DNA of 64,000 bases from positions 3,576,001 through 3,640,000 of the forward strand of contig NZ_CP082918.1 in assembly GCF_019931755.1 (NCBI RefSeq), given 5' to 3'. The position numbers and the translations under genes were made by a program. Origin of the DNA: Sutcliffiella horikoshii. GTDB lineage: Bacteria > Bacillota > Bacilli > Bacillales > Bacillaceae_I. The notes under the pieces are model-generated. The model was given only the letters and a program-made list of their open reading frames with translations, was not told where the DNA came from and ran no database searches. Positions within the stretch are counted from its first letter, which is position 1, and every line of letters begins with the position of its first letter. Shown piece after piece: positions 17,944 through 25,593 of this stretch.

Positions 17944-18099
17944 TTACTTTTTCTTGCTTCGACTCCCATAAGTGTGGATGTTTGAAAATGCTTCAACTTT
18001 TTTCTTTAGCTTCTTTTGATCAGATTTAGGAGGATACTTTCTTCTATATGCATCTAACTCTTCAGGAGTCATCTTCCACTCGACGACTTTGCCAATCAC
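17944..18099 (-). CDS. Small basic hypothetical phage protein (51 aa)
   Basis: GTG start with GAGAGGTGAG upstream. The sequence includes KVVEWKMTPEELDAYRRKYPP and ends in a KKK run. The basic character and size fit a phage early protein. No family recognised. Confidence 0.55.
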   Translation of the reverse strand: MIGKVVEWKMTPEELDAYRRKYPPKSDQKKLKKKVEAFSNIHTYGSRSKKK

Positions 18100-18141
18100 G
18101 TATTCTCACCTCTCTCGCTGTTTGGTGGAACTATACAGTAG

Positions 18142-18522
18142 TTAATTTTTCAAAAACCCAACTTGCTTTGCGTAGTCAATTATTTCTTGTTGCACTACTT
18201 CGCTATGCCCCCAATGACGACAATATAATCCGCCATATCCGTTATTTCCGTTAGTATAGTTACCAGTACGGACATACTCAGCAAAATCAAGCACCAACGC
18301 TCTCAATGTCCCTCCATGACTGAACCCTTTCCAGTCATAGTAACTTTTGATAACGGGGATCTCCCTTTGTGTATAGTCATCAACAAAGTAAATTCGTCCG
18401 TTTTTCATTTTCATAAAAGCCAAGTTACCCCTCGTTTCAAAGAACCTCCGACCACGTTCTGAAATGAATTGGATCAGTTTGTTGATTGCTTCAAGACGTT
18501 CCTCTTTTTGGTTTTTCAACAT
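18142..18522 (-). CDS. Hypothetical phage protein (126 aa)
   Basis: The start at 18522 is chosen because GGGAGGG lies four bases upstream; the open frame continues to a TTG at 18549 without a ribosome site. The N-terminal helix (KEERLEAINKLIQFISERG) is followed by a beta-rich segment (NGRIYFVDDYTQREIPVI) and a Gly/Tyr-rich stretch. Related proteins are frequent in Bacillus phages, but I do not know a function. Confidence 0.7.
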   Translation of the reverse strand: MLKNQKEERLEAINKLIQFISERGRRFFETRGNLAFMKMKNGRIYFVDDYTQREIPVIKSYYDWKGFSHGGTLRALVLDFAEYVRTGNYTNGNNGYGGLYCRHWGHSEVVQQEIIDYAKQVGFLKN

Positions 18523-18583
18523 TTTTCCCTCCCTCACTGTTTCGGTCAATTGGAAAACAAAAAATAATAACGTCTAGTCCAAC

Positions 18584-18694
18584 CTATTCTTCAATTACCT
18601 CCATTATTTCCCCACAACACTCGCACCGTTTGTATGGAATAACCTCAGCTGCTATTTCTGATAGATCACATTCAGGGCATGTATATTCATACAT
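18584..18694 (-). CDS. 36-aa zinc-ribbon-like microprotein
   Basis: Reads MYEYTCPECDLSEIAAEVIP, then KRCECCGEIMEVIEE. CPEC and CECC pairs separated by 14 residues form a plausible zinc ribbon. The gene sits in line with the operon, two bases before the neighbouring stop. It is short, but the cysteine pattern makes it credible. Confidence 0.6.
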   Translation of the reverse strand: MYEYTCPECDLSEIAAEVIPYKRCECCGEIMEVIEE

Positions 18695-18696
18695 TG

Positions 18697-18936
18697 CTAT
18701 TCCTCTTTTACTACCAATTCCGGTCTTACAAAGAAGAGAGATCGCACGAGCTCGACACTGCAGGCTTTACCGTTCATAGAAAACTCCATGATATCTTCAA
18801 AGAGTACTTTGTATTTCTTCATAACTGCTTGGAACTCTTCTAAGCTTTCGATGAAAGCATAAAGACCCCGTTCATCACCGGAGCGATGGATATAAGTTAA
18901 TTGAATCCAATTACCCTTTCTCCAATTTAAAACCAT
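18697..18936 (-). CDS. Hypothetical phage protein (79 aa)
   Basis: Begins MVLNWRKGNWIQLTYIHRSG, with an amphipathic middle and a single Cys. It overlaps the upstream gene by ten bases. No family recognised. Confidence 0.6.
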   Translation of the reverse strand: MVLNWRKGNWIQLTYIHRSGDERGLYAFIESLEEFQAVMKKYKVLFEDIMEFSMNGKACSVELVRSLFFVRPELVVKEE

Positions 18937-19130
18937 TTATTATCATCCTTATCTGCATCAATTTCCCTAAAGGCTAGTAAGACCAATTCATACTTTAATT
19001 CTTGGTAGCTCATCATTTCCAACTCTGTTCCAGATTGGCTTACTAAGACACCTTTCTGGCGCAACTGATCTAATACAAAATTCCGTTTCATCTCTTGGTG
19101 AAGGTTTACTCTGTCAACATGTAATACCAT
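18927..19130 (-). CDS. Hypothetical phage protein (67 aa)
   Basis: Helical small protein (HQEMKRNFVLDQLRQKGV, YQELKYELVLLAFREID). It has AGGTGAG just before the ATG. Probably a regulator or accessory of the early region, but nothing specific can be said. Confidence 0.6.
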   Translation of the reverse strand: MVLHVDRVNLHQEMKRNFVLDQLRQKGVLVSQSGTELEMMSYQELKYELVLLAFREIDADKDDNKWF

Positions 19131-19185
19131 TAGCTCACCTCATTTTGGATAGAGGGTGCAGCTTTCACCGCCCCCTCTCACTCTA

Positions 19186-19893
19186 TTAAGCTATTACGAT
19201 TATTTTCCCACCTTCTATTTCGCTAGAGAGTTCCAAGTTCAAATATCTCTTAATGTTTCCCATAGCCTCTAACTTCCACGCACCACCATCTGCTTCAAAC
19301 AATGCGCACCTTGGACCATTTTTCATTCTGAATACAAAATTACTTTCCGGTTGTTGAACTTCCACAAACGTCCTGTAAGGCTTTAATGCTACCGGGTTTG
19401 GAACTTCCACCTGTCCTACTGTAGCAACGCCTACCTTGGCAGTAACAGACTGACTGATACCATCGTCCCCATAGGTCTTTACATCTTCTTCTTTGATGTT
19501 CCCTACCACTTTCAGGATGATATCTTTATCCTCATTACTGACAAATCCAGATTGTAGTTTGATGATAAATGTCTCTGGATCATACCAGTTTTCAAAATGA
19601 AATTGCGGTAGCATCGCATTGGCTTTAATCAGATATTCTCGGTTTCTGTCACCGTTCAAAGTGGTGAAGACCGTCACTTCCGTTGGAGATTCCACATGGA
19701 CCATAAGCGTCTGATCACTATCAAAATGGGATTTCAGATAAGATACTAAACCGGATAGACTATGGACGGTCAATTTCGCTGCAACTGGAGCTTCTAGCTT
19801 GTATAAGATTTGTGAAGAATGGGCCTGTCCGTTCTCGTAAAATACTTCTGTATTGCCTAAACCAACAATGTACTCAATAGCTGCTTTAATCAT
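19186..19893 (-). CDS. Phage protein resembling the YfdQ/DUF2303 family
   Basis: 235 residues. The segments LTVHSLSGLVSYLKSH and NPVALKPYRTFVEVQQPESNFVFR, and the C-terminal ALFEADGGAWKLEAM, resemble the DUF2303/YfdQ family found in phage early regions of Gram-positive and Gram-negative hosts. Function unknown. It overlaps the preceding gene by four bases. Confidence 0.65.
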   Translation of the reverse strand: MIKAAIEYIVGLGNTEVFYENGQAHSSQILYKLEAPVAAKLTVHSLSGLVSYLKSHFDSDQTLMVHVESPTEVTVFTTLNGDRNREYLIKANAMLPQFHFENWYDPETFIIKLQSGFVSNEDKDIILKVVGNIKEEDVKTYGDDGISQSVTAKVGVATVGQVEVPNPVALKPYRTFVEVQQPESNFVFRMKNGPRCALFEADGGAWKLEAMGNIKRYLNLELSSEIEGGKIIVIA

Positions 19894-20276
19894 TGATTAC
19901 TACCTCCCTGTTTTTTAAAGCTGATTATTTTTTCCCCTGTGTCAGATGAAACATCTCCATCATCATCCACAAATGTTTGACCTTTGGCTCCAGATTTCAA
20001 TTCCTGACCAACTACTTTTCCTCTGCCGTCCCTATCTAGAACAATCCTTGTCTCAATATCTTTCGCCGGCGCTAGTTTGGTATTCGCAGTGACAGTTACA
20101 TTGGCGAGGTCTCGTTTGTCATCACCTTTCATAGTGATTTTTACAGTGATGGTTCTCGCTTTCTTTGGATCCGTATTTGGATCGGCAAGGTTCTCCAGGG
20201 CCTTCTGCAACTCGATGTTCACTCTTTCAGCTACAGCACCATCTGCAAAATCCGATAGATTGATAATTTTAGTCAT
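19890..20276 (-). CDS. Hypothetical phage early protein (128 aa)
   Basis: Acidic, with ITVKITMKGDDKRDLANVTVT and a C-terminal DDDGDVSSDTGE segment. Homologues next to DUF2303 genes in related phages often carry the label replication terminator protein; I see no sequence support for that role. It is coupled to both neighbours by short overlaps. Confidence 0.6.
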   Translation of the reverse strand: MTKIINLSDFADGAVAERVNIELQKALENLADPNTDPKKARTITVKITMKGDDKRDLANVTVTANTKLAPAKDIETRIVLDRDGRGKVVGQELKSGAKGQTFVDDDGDVSSDTGEKIISFKKQGGSNQ

Positions 20277-20451
20277 GTTTCATCCTCGCTTTCTCATTTT
20301 CGTAAACCTGCTCCAACTCGGTTAGGGTTAAGTCTTTCACCAAGCAGCCATCGGGTGTTCGGATGTAATTCAGGCCACTTAGCTTATTGATCAAAAAGCT
20401 TCTTTTCAAATTAACAGCTTGTCTTAATCGATTCTCATGATTGATGATCAT
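20269..20451 (-). CDS. FbpA-like small protein (60 aa)
   Basis: The start at 20451 has AGGAGG five bases upstream, inside the end of the dnaB-like gene. LRQAVNLKRSFLINKL plus LVKDLTLTELEQVYENEK resembles the Fur-regulated basic protein A family. In the phage context the role is unknown. A longer frame to 20646 exists but has no ribosome site and lies inside dnaB. Confidence 0.6.
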   Translation of the reverse strand: MIINHENRLRQAVNLKRSFLINKLSGLNYIRTPDGCLVKDLTLTELEQVYENEKARMKHD

Positions 20452-21736
20452 GAAGCCTCCTATCCAGATTAAGAAAAACACCATATTCTTTGATGAAGGC
20501 TGCCTGGACAGTCCCTGTTGGACCGTTCCGGTGCTTGGCAAGGATGATTTCGGTGATGTTCTTGCTCTCTGATTCTTTATCATAATAATCGTCACGGTAT
20601 AGAAAACCGATGATATCTGCATCCTGCTCGACACTTCCCGATTCACGTATATCAGACATCATCGGGCGTTTATCATGCCTGTTTTCTACAGCCCGGCTCA
20701 ACTGGGACAGGACGATTACGGGGATATTGAATTCACGCGCCATCTGCTTTAATTCTTTTGACATATGCCCAATTGCCAGATCATGCCGTTCGAATTTCCC
20801 GACCGGTTGCATGAGCTGCAGGTAGTCGATGATCACAAGATGCTTCTTATCTGGTTGCTCCCGAATTGCTTTTCTAACCGCGGCCTTAATCTCATAAACT
20901 GTAATGCCCGGTTTATCATGAATATTCATCTGCCATTTTTCATATGTCCCTATGGCACTGGCAATTTTTTTATGATCATCCGGTGTAAAGTCATGGAACG
21001 GATTTTTCCACTTTTTCAGATTTACGTTAGAGATGCTCGATAGCATCCTTTGAACCAAGCTCTTATCCCCCATCTCGAGGGAAAAAATATTGGATACCCC
21101 ATGGTGATGACAATTCCTCATGGCAAGTTTGAGTGCGAAAGCAGTTTTACCCATACTCGGCCGTGCTCCGATGATGATTAAATCTCCACCCTGCCATCCT
21201 CCTGTCATGTCATTTAAATCTTTCAATCCGGTATCTATTCCTGACATTCCATCATGCGGCGTGCTCATATCCTTGAAGATTTCTGTCAGAATATCTGTTT
21301 TGGTACGGTTAGAGGTTGCGTTACTATCTTGTAAGTTCCCAAGATCCTGTAGAATTTTAGGCATTTCTTCTTCGCTCGAGACGCCGGATAACTTAGACCC
21401 CAGCATTCTTGCTCTCCGAATGCGATAGGCCTCTAAAATCATTAGCTCATACACTCTGAAATTTGCTGTTGTCGGGACTGAATCGGCTAGGGAGGAAAGG
21501 TAACTTACCCCTCCAATTTCCTCTGTAGACGTTCCTAATTCCGTTACCACTGTGACCATATCCACAGCTTTATTTGCCTTATCCACAGATACCATCGCAT
21601 TGAAGATTGCTTGATGGGACTTCTGATAAAAATGGTCTGCTTCTAGTTTCGTTTCTTGGATGAGGTCGCCTTGTATCAAGATGGCGCCCAATACCGCCTG
21701 TTCTGCTTCTGGCTTTTCGTAAGGTAGTAGATCCAT
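20435..21736 (-). CDS. DnaB-type replicative DNA helicase
   Basis: 433 residues, standard two-domain DnaB. The N-terminal domain (EKPEAEQAVLGAILIQ) is followed by a RecA-like motor with Walker A GARPSMGKTA at about 191, a Walker B-type LVIIDYLQLM, and the motif-4-type PVIVLSQLSRAVENR. It unwinds phage DNA at the fork. The loader gene follows upstream by three bases and the initiator precedes that, so a complete initiator-loader-helicase set is present. Confidence 0.95.
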   Translation of the reverse strand: MDLLPYEKPEAEQAVLGAILIQGDLIQETKLEADHFYQKSHQAIFNAMVSVDKANKAVDMVTVVTELGTSTEEIGGVSYLSSLADSVPTTANFRVYELMILEAYRIRRARMLGSKLSGVSSEEEMPKILQDLGNLQDSNATSNRTKTDILTEIFKDMSTPHDGMSGIDTGLKDLNDMTGGWQGGDLIIIGARPSMGKTAFALKLAMRNCHHHGVSNIFSLEMGDKSLVQRMLSSISNVNLKKWKNPFHDFTPDDHKKIASAIGTYEKWQMNIHDKPGITVYEIKAAVRKAIREQPDKKHLVIIDYLQLMQPVGKFERHDLAIGHMSKELKQMAREFNIPVIVLSQLSRAVENRHDKRPMMSDIRESGSVEQDADIIGFLYRDDYYDKESESKNITEIILAKHRNGPTGTVQAAFIKEYGVFLNLDRRLHDHQS

Positions 21737-21739
21737 GCG

Positions 21740-22087
21740 TTATTTTTCCTCCTGGATCAACGGTTGGTATTTCGCCTTGATATCTGGTGAAAGATAATCC
21801 ATAAAAGTTTTCTGGTTGCCTGATGCCCTTGCATGCTGTACCTCTTGGCGCCAGTCCTTCTGCTCTTCCAAAAACTTATTCTTCTCTGGTAGTTTGGCCG
21901 CAATGTCCGCGATGGTTGGCGGAAACTTCTTGGTACCGATGTGCTTATTGAGATTATGCAGAACTCCTTTGAAATCCATGTTTTTTAATTGTTCGCTCCA
22001 GACGTTGACGCGTTTTTCGCTTAACTTAAAGTGGTCATAGGCTGCTGCGATATGCTCCAATATTTCCAAGCTTTGTTCTTCTGTCAC
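21740..22087 (-). CDS. Helicase loader (G39P-like)
   Basis: 115 residues, helical. The region KNMDFKGVLHNLNKHIGTKKFPPTIADIAAKLPE matches the N-terminal fold of SPP1 G39P-type loaders, which bind DnaB-family helicase and initiator. Position between initiator and helicase supports it. Confidence 0.8.
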   Translation of the reverse strand: MTEEQSLEILEHIAAAYDHFKLSEKRVNVWSEQLKNMDFKGVLHNLNKHIGTKKFPPTIADIAAKLPEKNKFLEEQKDWRQEVQHARASGNQKTFMDYLSPDIKAKYQPLIQEEK

Positions 22088-22105
22088 GTTGTTTCCTACC
22101 CCCTT

Positions 22106-22912
22106 TTAAGTCCCGATGCCTCTCTTTCGCTTGTATTCAGCAAGAAAATCCAAATTGCTTTGTTTCTTGGAGAAAGGTGCTCCTCCTTCTCCGTCCGACC
22201 GTTGCCTCTCGTACATTTGTAAGTCAGCAATGGTCTTGACATTAGCCTTAGCCCAGTTGGATAAAGTGGTCCAAAGGTAATTCATGACCTTCTTGTCCGA
22301 TTGCCGTACTCGTTCAATTCCTTCGAGTATTAACGATTCTGCCATGCCGTCATGATCTATGTAAGTTCCTAGGCGCTCAGCATGGTTTGGTTTGATGTCG
22401 AAACCAAAGACGGTTTTCCATTCCTCCAAAATTTCACTCCAAGTGGATTTTGATTTCGGTTCGTCTTGTCTATCTATCTTTCTATCTATCTGTCTATATA
22501 ATGGGTCACTACCTTGGCTACTATCTTGGCTACTGCCTTGGTCACTATTTGACCCAAGAGGTTTTTCTTGGTCACTACCCTGGCTACTACCTTGGTCACT
22601 ATTTGACCCAAGGGGTTTTTCTTGGTCATATTTTGACCATAGAGGTAGATGGTAAACAGAAGATTGACCACCAGTTCTTGGTTCCATTTGGATGTAATTC
22701 TTACTCATTAATTCATTTCTAGCTTTCTTAAAAGCTCCTAATTTTAAGCCCGACCTTTCCATAAGAATGGACCTAGCTACAGAGAACTTCTCTAATTTCC
22801 CGACTTTCATTTTGTTGTACACAAGTGCATACCACAATGCTATTGCCGACGATGACAAGGGATTGGTTTCTAGTTGGTCATAAAATGCTGTTATCTCTTC
22901 TGGATAGCTCAT
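22106..22912 (-). CDS. Phage replication initiator, winged-helix plus DnaD-like C-terminus
   Basis: 268 residues. Residues 1-90 form a helix-turn-helix domain (LWYALVYNKMKVGKLEKF, SGLKLGAFKKARNELMSKNYI). Residues about 95-150 are an Asp/Gln/Ser/Lys-rich linker made of 18-residue repeats. The C-terminal 110 residues look like a DnaD/DnaB2 domain (YLWTTLSNWAKANVKTI). The linker's DNA repeats may be the origin itself, as in other phage initiator genes. Confidence 0.8.
   Translation of the reverse strand: MSYPEEITAFYDQLETNPLSSSAIALWYALVYNKMKVGKLEKFSVARSILMERSGLKLGAFKKARNELMSKNYIQMEPRTGGQSSVYHLPLWSKYDQEKPLGSNSDQGSSQGSDQEKPLGSNSDQGSSQDSSQGSDPLYRQIDRKIDRQDEPKSKSTWSEILEEWKTVFGFDIKPNHAERLGTYIDHDGMAESLILEGIERVRQSDKKVMNYLWTTLSNWAKANVKTIADLQMYERQRSDGEGGAPFSKKQSNLDFLAEYKRKRGIGT
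22470..22634 (-). repeat. Iteron-like direct repeats inside the initiator gene; candidate phage replication origin
   Basis: Two near-identical 54-bp units (22527-22580 and 22581-22634) each contain a near-palindrome of CTTGGTCA and TGACCCAAG. Partial units flank them, and a CTAT-rich stretch lies at 22470-22500. Repeats within an initiator gene are a common layout for phage origins. No origin activity is shown by the sequence alone. Confidence 0.55.
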
Positions 22913-22916
22913 ACGT

Positions 22917-23102
22917 CTATTCTCGCTCCTTTCTCTTCTGGCAAATGGCTACGGTTCCCTGGATCTTCACAAGTTCCATATCGTGGTGATAACGAGCCAC
23001 ATAGCCTATCACATACCTTTTGAATAATTCGCCCCTATTACGCCTTCCTTCTGTCATCCAGACGTAGCAATCGGGTATGCCCACCCTGTACTCCATATCC
23101 AT
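22917..23102 (-). CDS. Hypothetical phage protein (61 aa)
   Basis: Contains two Cys residues and a basic C-terminus (CQKRKERE). It is the first gene of the replication block after a 299-base gap. No family recognised; the frame is only modestly supported. Confidence 0.45.
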   Translation of the reverse strand: MDMEYRVGIPDCYVWMTEGRRNRGELFKRYVIGYVARYHHDMELVKIQGTVAICQKRKERE

Positions 23103-23401
23103 CTCTCCACCTTGTGATTGAAATATTTTTGAATTAAAGGTAAAATCAACAGATACTATGATTTTTAGATGGATGACTCGCTGGGCTATAGCGGATCATC
23201 CTTTTTATTTGTCTCTTACATCGTTCTCACCCCTTTCAAATGGTTAGTGCTACTGAAGCACTGGGTTGACCACAAAGACCCATAGAAAAGGGGGGCCACA
23301 AGTCCTCATGATCAACCCAGCAATTCAGTTTGCTGGAGCACAATAGGATGTGCTATAATATTGCTACCTGTAATTTTCGACGCAGCTAAGTGTTGGTAGC
23401 A
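23103..23401. other. Structured 299-base noncoding gap in the early operon
   Basis: No credible gene on either strand. It holds a hairpin with T-run in plus orientation (23170-23207), a small hairpin AGTGCT/AGCACT near 23245, a perfect 9-base inverted repeat CTGGGTTGA / TCAACCCAG with a loop of about 40 bases (about 23262-23322), and a plus-strand promoter-terminator unit (23330-23415). This density of structure suggests regulatory RNA or a protein-binding region. Confidence 0.5.
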
Positions 23402-23415
23402 CTAGCTGCTTTTTT
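23330..23415 (+). ncRNA. Predicted short plus-strand RNA (promoter plus terminator)
   Basis: TTGCTG (23330-23335), 18-base spacer, TATAAT (23354-23359), then within 25 bases a hairpin GCAGCTA / TAGCTGC with TTTTTT ending at 23415. The expected RNA is about 50 bases and runs against the early operon, ending over the 3' end of the next gene. It could act as an antisense RNA or a decoy. No experimental support is available from sequence alone. Confidence 0.45.
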
Positions 23416-23734
23416 CTATTTTCGGGCCATTCGTGTACTGGTAGTATTGTCTTTGCAAATCAATCTTCCTTGCTAATTCATGCAAAAACTCGCTATCTTT
23501 CAATCTACCTTGTCCAAAAAACACATTAGCTCTATTCCTCAAAGCATCTACATACGTAATCATCTCTCCGCCGTCCACTAAAGGCTGTTTCTCCTTAGCA
23601 AGCTTCCTGAATGCTACTAGGGCATAAGGGACGTATCCTCTCTTGGTTTCCAACCCACCCAGCCATTTCACATACCTCGCAAGTGCTGCTTGAAGAATGA
23701 AGCGTTCCGAACCAGTAATCTCTAGTTTATTCAT
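23402..23734 (-). CDS. Hypothetical phage protein (110 aa)
   Basis: Mostly helical, with FILQAALARYVKWLGGLETK and a C-terminal Tyr/Gln-rich tail. Its stop overlaps the terminator of the opposing short RNA. It overlaps the upstream gene by eight bases. No family recognised. Confidence 0.65.
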   Translation of the reverse strand: MNKLEITGSERFILQAALARYVKWLGGLETKRGYVPYALVAFRKLAKEKQPLVDGGEMITYVDALRNRANVFFGQGRLKDSEFLHELARKIDLQRQYYQYTNGPKIEKSS

Positions 23735-24011
23735 TAGTTTTTCTCCCTTCCCAGAAGACCATTTCCACGTTATGCCCTTCTTCTATGAGTTTTTTTATGA
23801 ACTTCTTTCTCTTGTCGATCATCACTTTCTTTTCCAGCAACTGATCTAATTCTCGTTTGCATCGATGGAACTCGTTCATCCACCAATCAGCTTGGTCTAA
23901 ATTATCTTTCTTAAAATAAATGGCGCTTTTCTTTAGGCAGGTGTGGCAACATTTGTATAGTTTAATTGCCATTTTTAAATCTCTGGGGAGTACTTGTTTA
24001 TGTAGATTCAT
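23727..24011 (-). CDS. Hypothetical phage protein (94 aa)
   Basis: Basic and helical, with a CCHTCLKK cluster that may bind metal and an amphipathic RCKRELDQLLEKK helix. Overlaps both neighbours by a few bases. No family recognised. Confidence 0.6.
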   Translation of the reverse strand: MNLHKQVLPRDLKMAIKLYKCCHTCLKKSAIYFKKDNLDQADWWMNEFHRCKRELDQLLEKKVMIDKRKKFIKKLIEEGHNVEMVFWEGRKTNE

Positions 24012-24823
24012 GATGTTTTTATCTCCGCGGCAATGAGCTTATTAATGAAATACACTTGCCCCTTACCGGAGACCTTTGGGGTTTTGCTGATGCTAATATG
24101 ACCGTAGTTGTGAGTAATGGACGTTTCCTTAATTTCAAACAGGCCCATTTCCATGCTTCTCTGTGTTGGCATATTAAAGTCTGTTCCTTTTCTTCGGATA
24201 AGATAACCGTTATCTCGTAACCAGTGGAACAATCGTTTCTGTCCTGTTTCAATGCCATTCTGCTTCAACAACTTGGCTAGTTCTCCAACCAGAATAGAAG
24301 TTCTGGAGGCTCCTACTGCATCGGCGAAAATTACCTTAGGGCGCTGTTCTTGCAAATTCTTGTATTGGGTTGCAATCACCTTGTTCTTTTCTAACACCAT
24401 GTTTTCAGCAGCCAAACGTTTTTCCTGTTCCACTTTAAGATTGGTAGCTAAACGAATGAGGGTGTCAGGATTTAATAGCGCTTCTTCCACCTTTTCCGGA
24501 GTTAAGTATCCGCCATGTTTTCTAATCGACGGTAAAACTTCACTTACAATCCATTCTTCAAACTTCTCAGCACTTGGTAGTTTGGAACGCATCACCAGGC
24601 GGTACACATCGCGTTCAGATATCACCTTCGTCAGCTGATCTCCTCCATTGGTGGGTATGAACGTTTCGTTCACTCGTTTACAATGATCCCTGATGGCTTT
24701 TTGTGGATTGGTATAACCTAAGACCTCGGCAACGTCCTTTGCTACAAAAAAGATTTCTTCCCCTTGAACCACGGTTCTAACTTGGTTCATTCCAAATTGG
24801 AAAACTTGCTGTAATTGATTCAT
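24008..24823 (-). CDS. Phage antirepressor (BRO-N plus KilA-C domains)
   Basis: 271 residues. The N-terminal Bro domain (EEIFFVAKDVAEVLGYTNPQKA) is followed by a coiled coil (about 120-165) and a C-terminal KilA-C/ANT domain (LVGELAKLLKQNGI, RLFHWLRDNGYL). Such proteins antagonise the lysogenic repressor. It lies in the early operon soon after the cro-like gene. Fully typical in length. Confidence 0.93.
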   Translation of the reverse strand: MNQLQQVFQFGMNQVRTVVQGEEIFFVAKDVAEVLGYTNPQKAIRDHCKRVNETFIPTNGGDQLTKVISERDVYRLVMRSKLPSAEKFEEWIVSEVLPSIRKHGGYLTPEKVEEALLNPDTLIRLATNLKVEQEKRLAAENMVLEKNKVIATQYKNLQEQRPKVIFADAVGASRTSILVGELAKLLKQNGIETGQKRLFHWLRDNGYLIRRKGTDFNMPTQRSMEMGLFEIKETSITHNYGHISISKTPKVSGKGQVYFINKLIAAEIKTS

Positions 24824-25053
24824 TAACCTTCCCCTCCCGGCAATATTTGCCTCAACGCTTGTATGAGCTCCTCGACCTGGTTATTATCCAGCCTGCTCTC
24901 TGCAACCACTTGCTCGTTCTCCTTAATTTCCCTGATGGCCACTAACGTGCTATTTCTTGTATTCTCACGTTCTATTACAAAGATGGTCTCGTCAAAGTTT
25001 AGATTAATAGATTTCCTGATTACCGGTTTAGAAGGTAGGCCAAATACTTGTAT
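24823..25053 (-). CDS. Small phage protein with apparent AUA start (76 aa)
   Basis: The frame ends at TAATG, coupling it to the antirepressor. Upstream the only plausible start is ATA at 25051-25053, with GGAGGTGAA just before it and an in-frame TGA two codons further. No ATG, GTG or TTG start fits without losing the conserved-looking N-terminus (QVFGLPSKPVIRKSINLNF). The protein is a short beta-strand then helix (QVVAESRLDNNQVEELIQAL). Function unknown. Confidence 0.6.
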   Translation of the reverse strand: MQVFGLPSKPVIRKSINLNFDETIFVIERENTRNSTLVAIREIKENEQVVAESRLDNNQVEELIQALRQILPGGEG

Positions 25054-25136
25054 ATTTCACCTCCGTTCGACTTTGGTACGGCGCAAAATGACAACGTTTT
25101 TCTGTTATCCGATAACTTGACATCATTCAACAGCAT
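25020..25136 (-). CDS. Possible 38-aa ORF overlapping the AUA-start gene
   Basis: ATG at 25136, no clear ribosome site. Encodes MLLNDVKLSDNRKTLSFCAV and onwards, and its end overlaps the start of the next gene by 34 bases. If translated it could couple to the AUA start. Weak support. Confidence 0.25.
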   Translation of the reverse strand: MLLNDVKLSDNRKTLSFCAVPKSNGGEIYKYLAYLLNR

Positions 25137-25169
25137 TTTTCGCCAGATTGGGTAAAAAAAGTAGGGTGG

Positions 25170-25253
25170 TTAGCCCTGTTTATCTAGCTTATAGATGAGA
25201 TAGGTAAGTCCTAGAGTACCTGCAGCTGCAACAAGCAACAGTGTAGTAATCAA
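25170..25253 (-). CDS. Possible 27-aa membrane peptide
   Basis: A TTG start overlaps the preceding stop and the frame reads MITTLLLVAAAGTLGLTYLI then a short charged tail: a single membrane helix. It lacks a clear ribosome site and may depend on coupling. Small phage membrane peptides of this kind exist, but support is limited. Confidence 0.35.
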   Translation of the reverse strand: MITTLLLVAAAGTLGLTYLIYKLDKQG

Positions 25254-25420
25254 TCCTCAAACTCATAAGAAGGATTATTCATATCAATGGTGAGGATAAT
25301 ATCCTTTAACGTTTCTTCTACTTCACCTGATGCCACATCTTTTGTTTTCATAGTCGTATGCAGGTCTACAAGCTCACTCTGGATATGTCGGATAAGGTGT
25401 ACCAAGTGTAGGTTACTCAT
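25250..25420 (-). CDS. Small hypothetical phage protein (56 aa)
   Basis: ATG overlaps the preceding stop (ATGA), with AGGAGG seven bases upstream. Acidic and helical (LVHLIRHIQSELVDLHTTM, EVEETLKDIILTID). No family recognised. Confidence 0.65.
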   Translation of the reverse strand: MSNLHLVHLIRHIQSELVDLHTTMKTKDVASGEVEETLKDIILTIDMNNPSYEFED

Positions 25421-25593
25421 AGGTGGGCCTCCTGGTACTTCCTGATCTCTTCGTGCATCATTTTTTTGTACGCCATTAAGCGATAACTGCGGTACATAAA
25501 TGACCGAGGCTGCTTCTTAGCTGGATGAATAGCTGCTCTTTGCGCAACTTTGCGAGTGTAATACTCAATACGGTGTGTTATGTGCTTTGACAC
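25417..25593 (-). CDS. Small basic hypothetical phage protein (58 aa)
   Basis: GTG start with AAAGGAGG eight bases upstream. Strongly basic with several Tyr (RIEYYTRKVAQRAAIHPAKK, YRSYRLMAYKKMM). It overlaps the next gene by four bases. Probably nucleic-acid binding, but no family recognised. Confidence 0.65.
   Translation of the reverse strand: MSKHITHRIEYYTRKVAQRAAIHPAKKQPRSFMYRSYRLMAYKKMMHEEIRKYQEAHL

Noticed and set aside
20452..20646. N-terminal extension of the FbpA-like frame
   Set aside because: It lies within the helicase gene in another frame; the start at 20451 has the ribosome site.
22527..22634. Repeats as a CRISPR array
   Set aside because: The units are contiguous 54-bp coding repeats without spacers, and no cas genes are nearby.
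22392..22722. Plus-strand frames with repeated YLGYYLG units
   Set aside because: They are the opposite strand of the initiator's 54-bp repeats and have no start signals.
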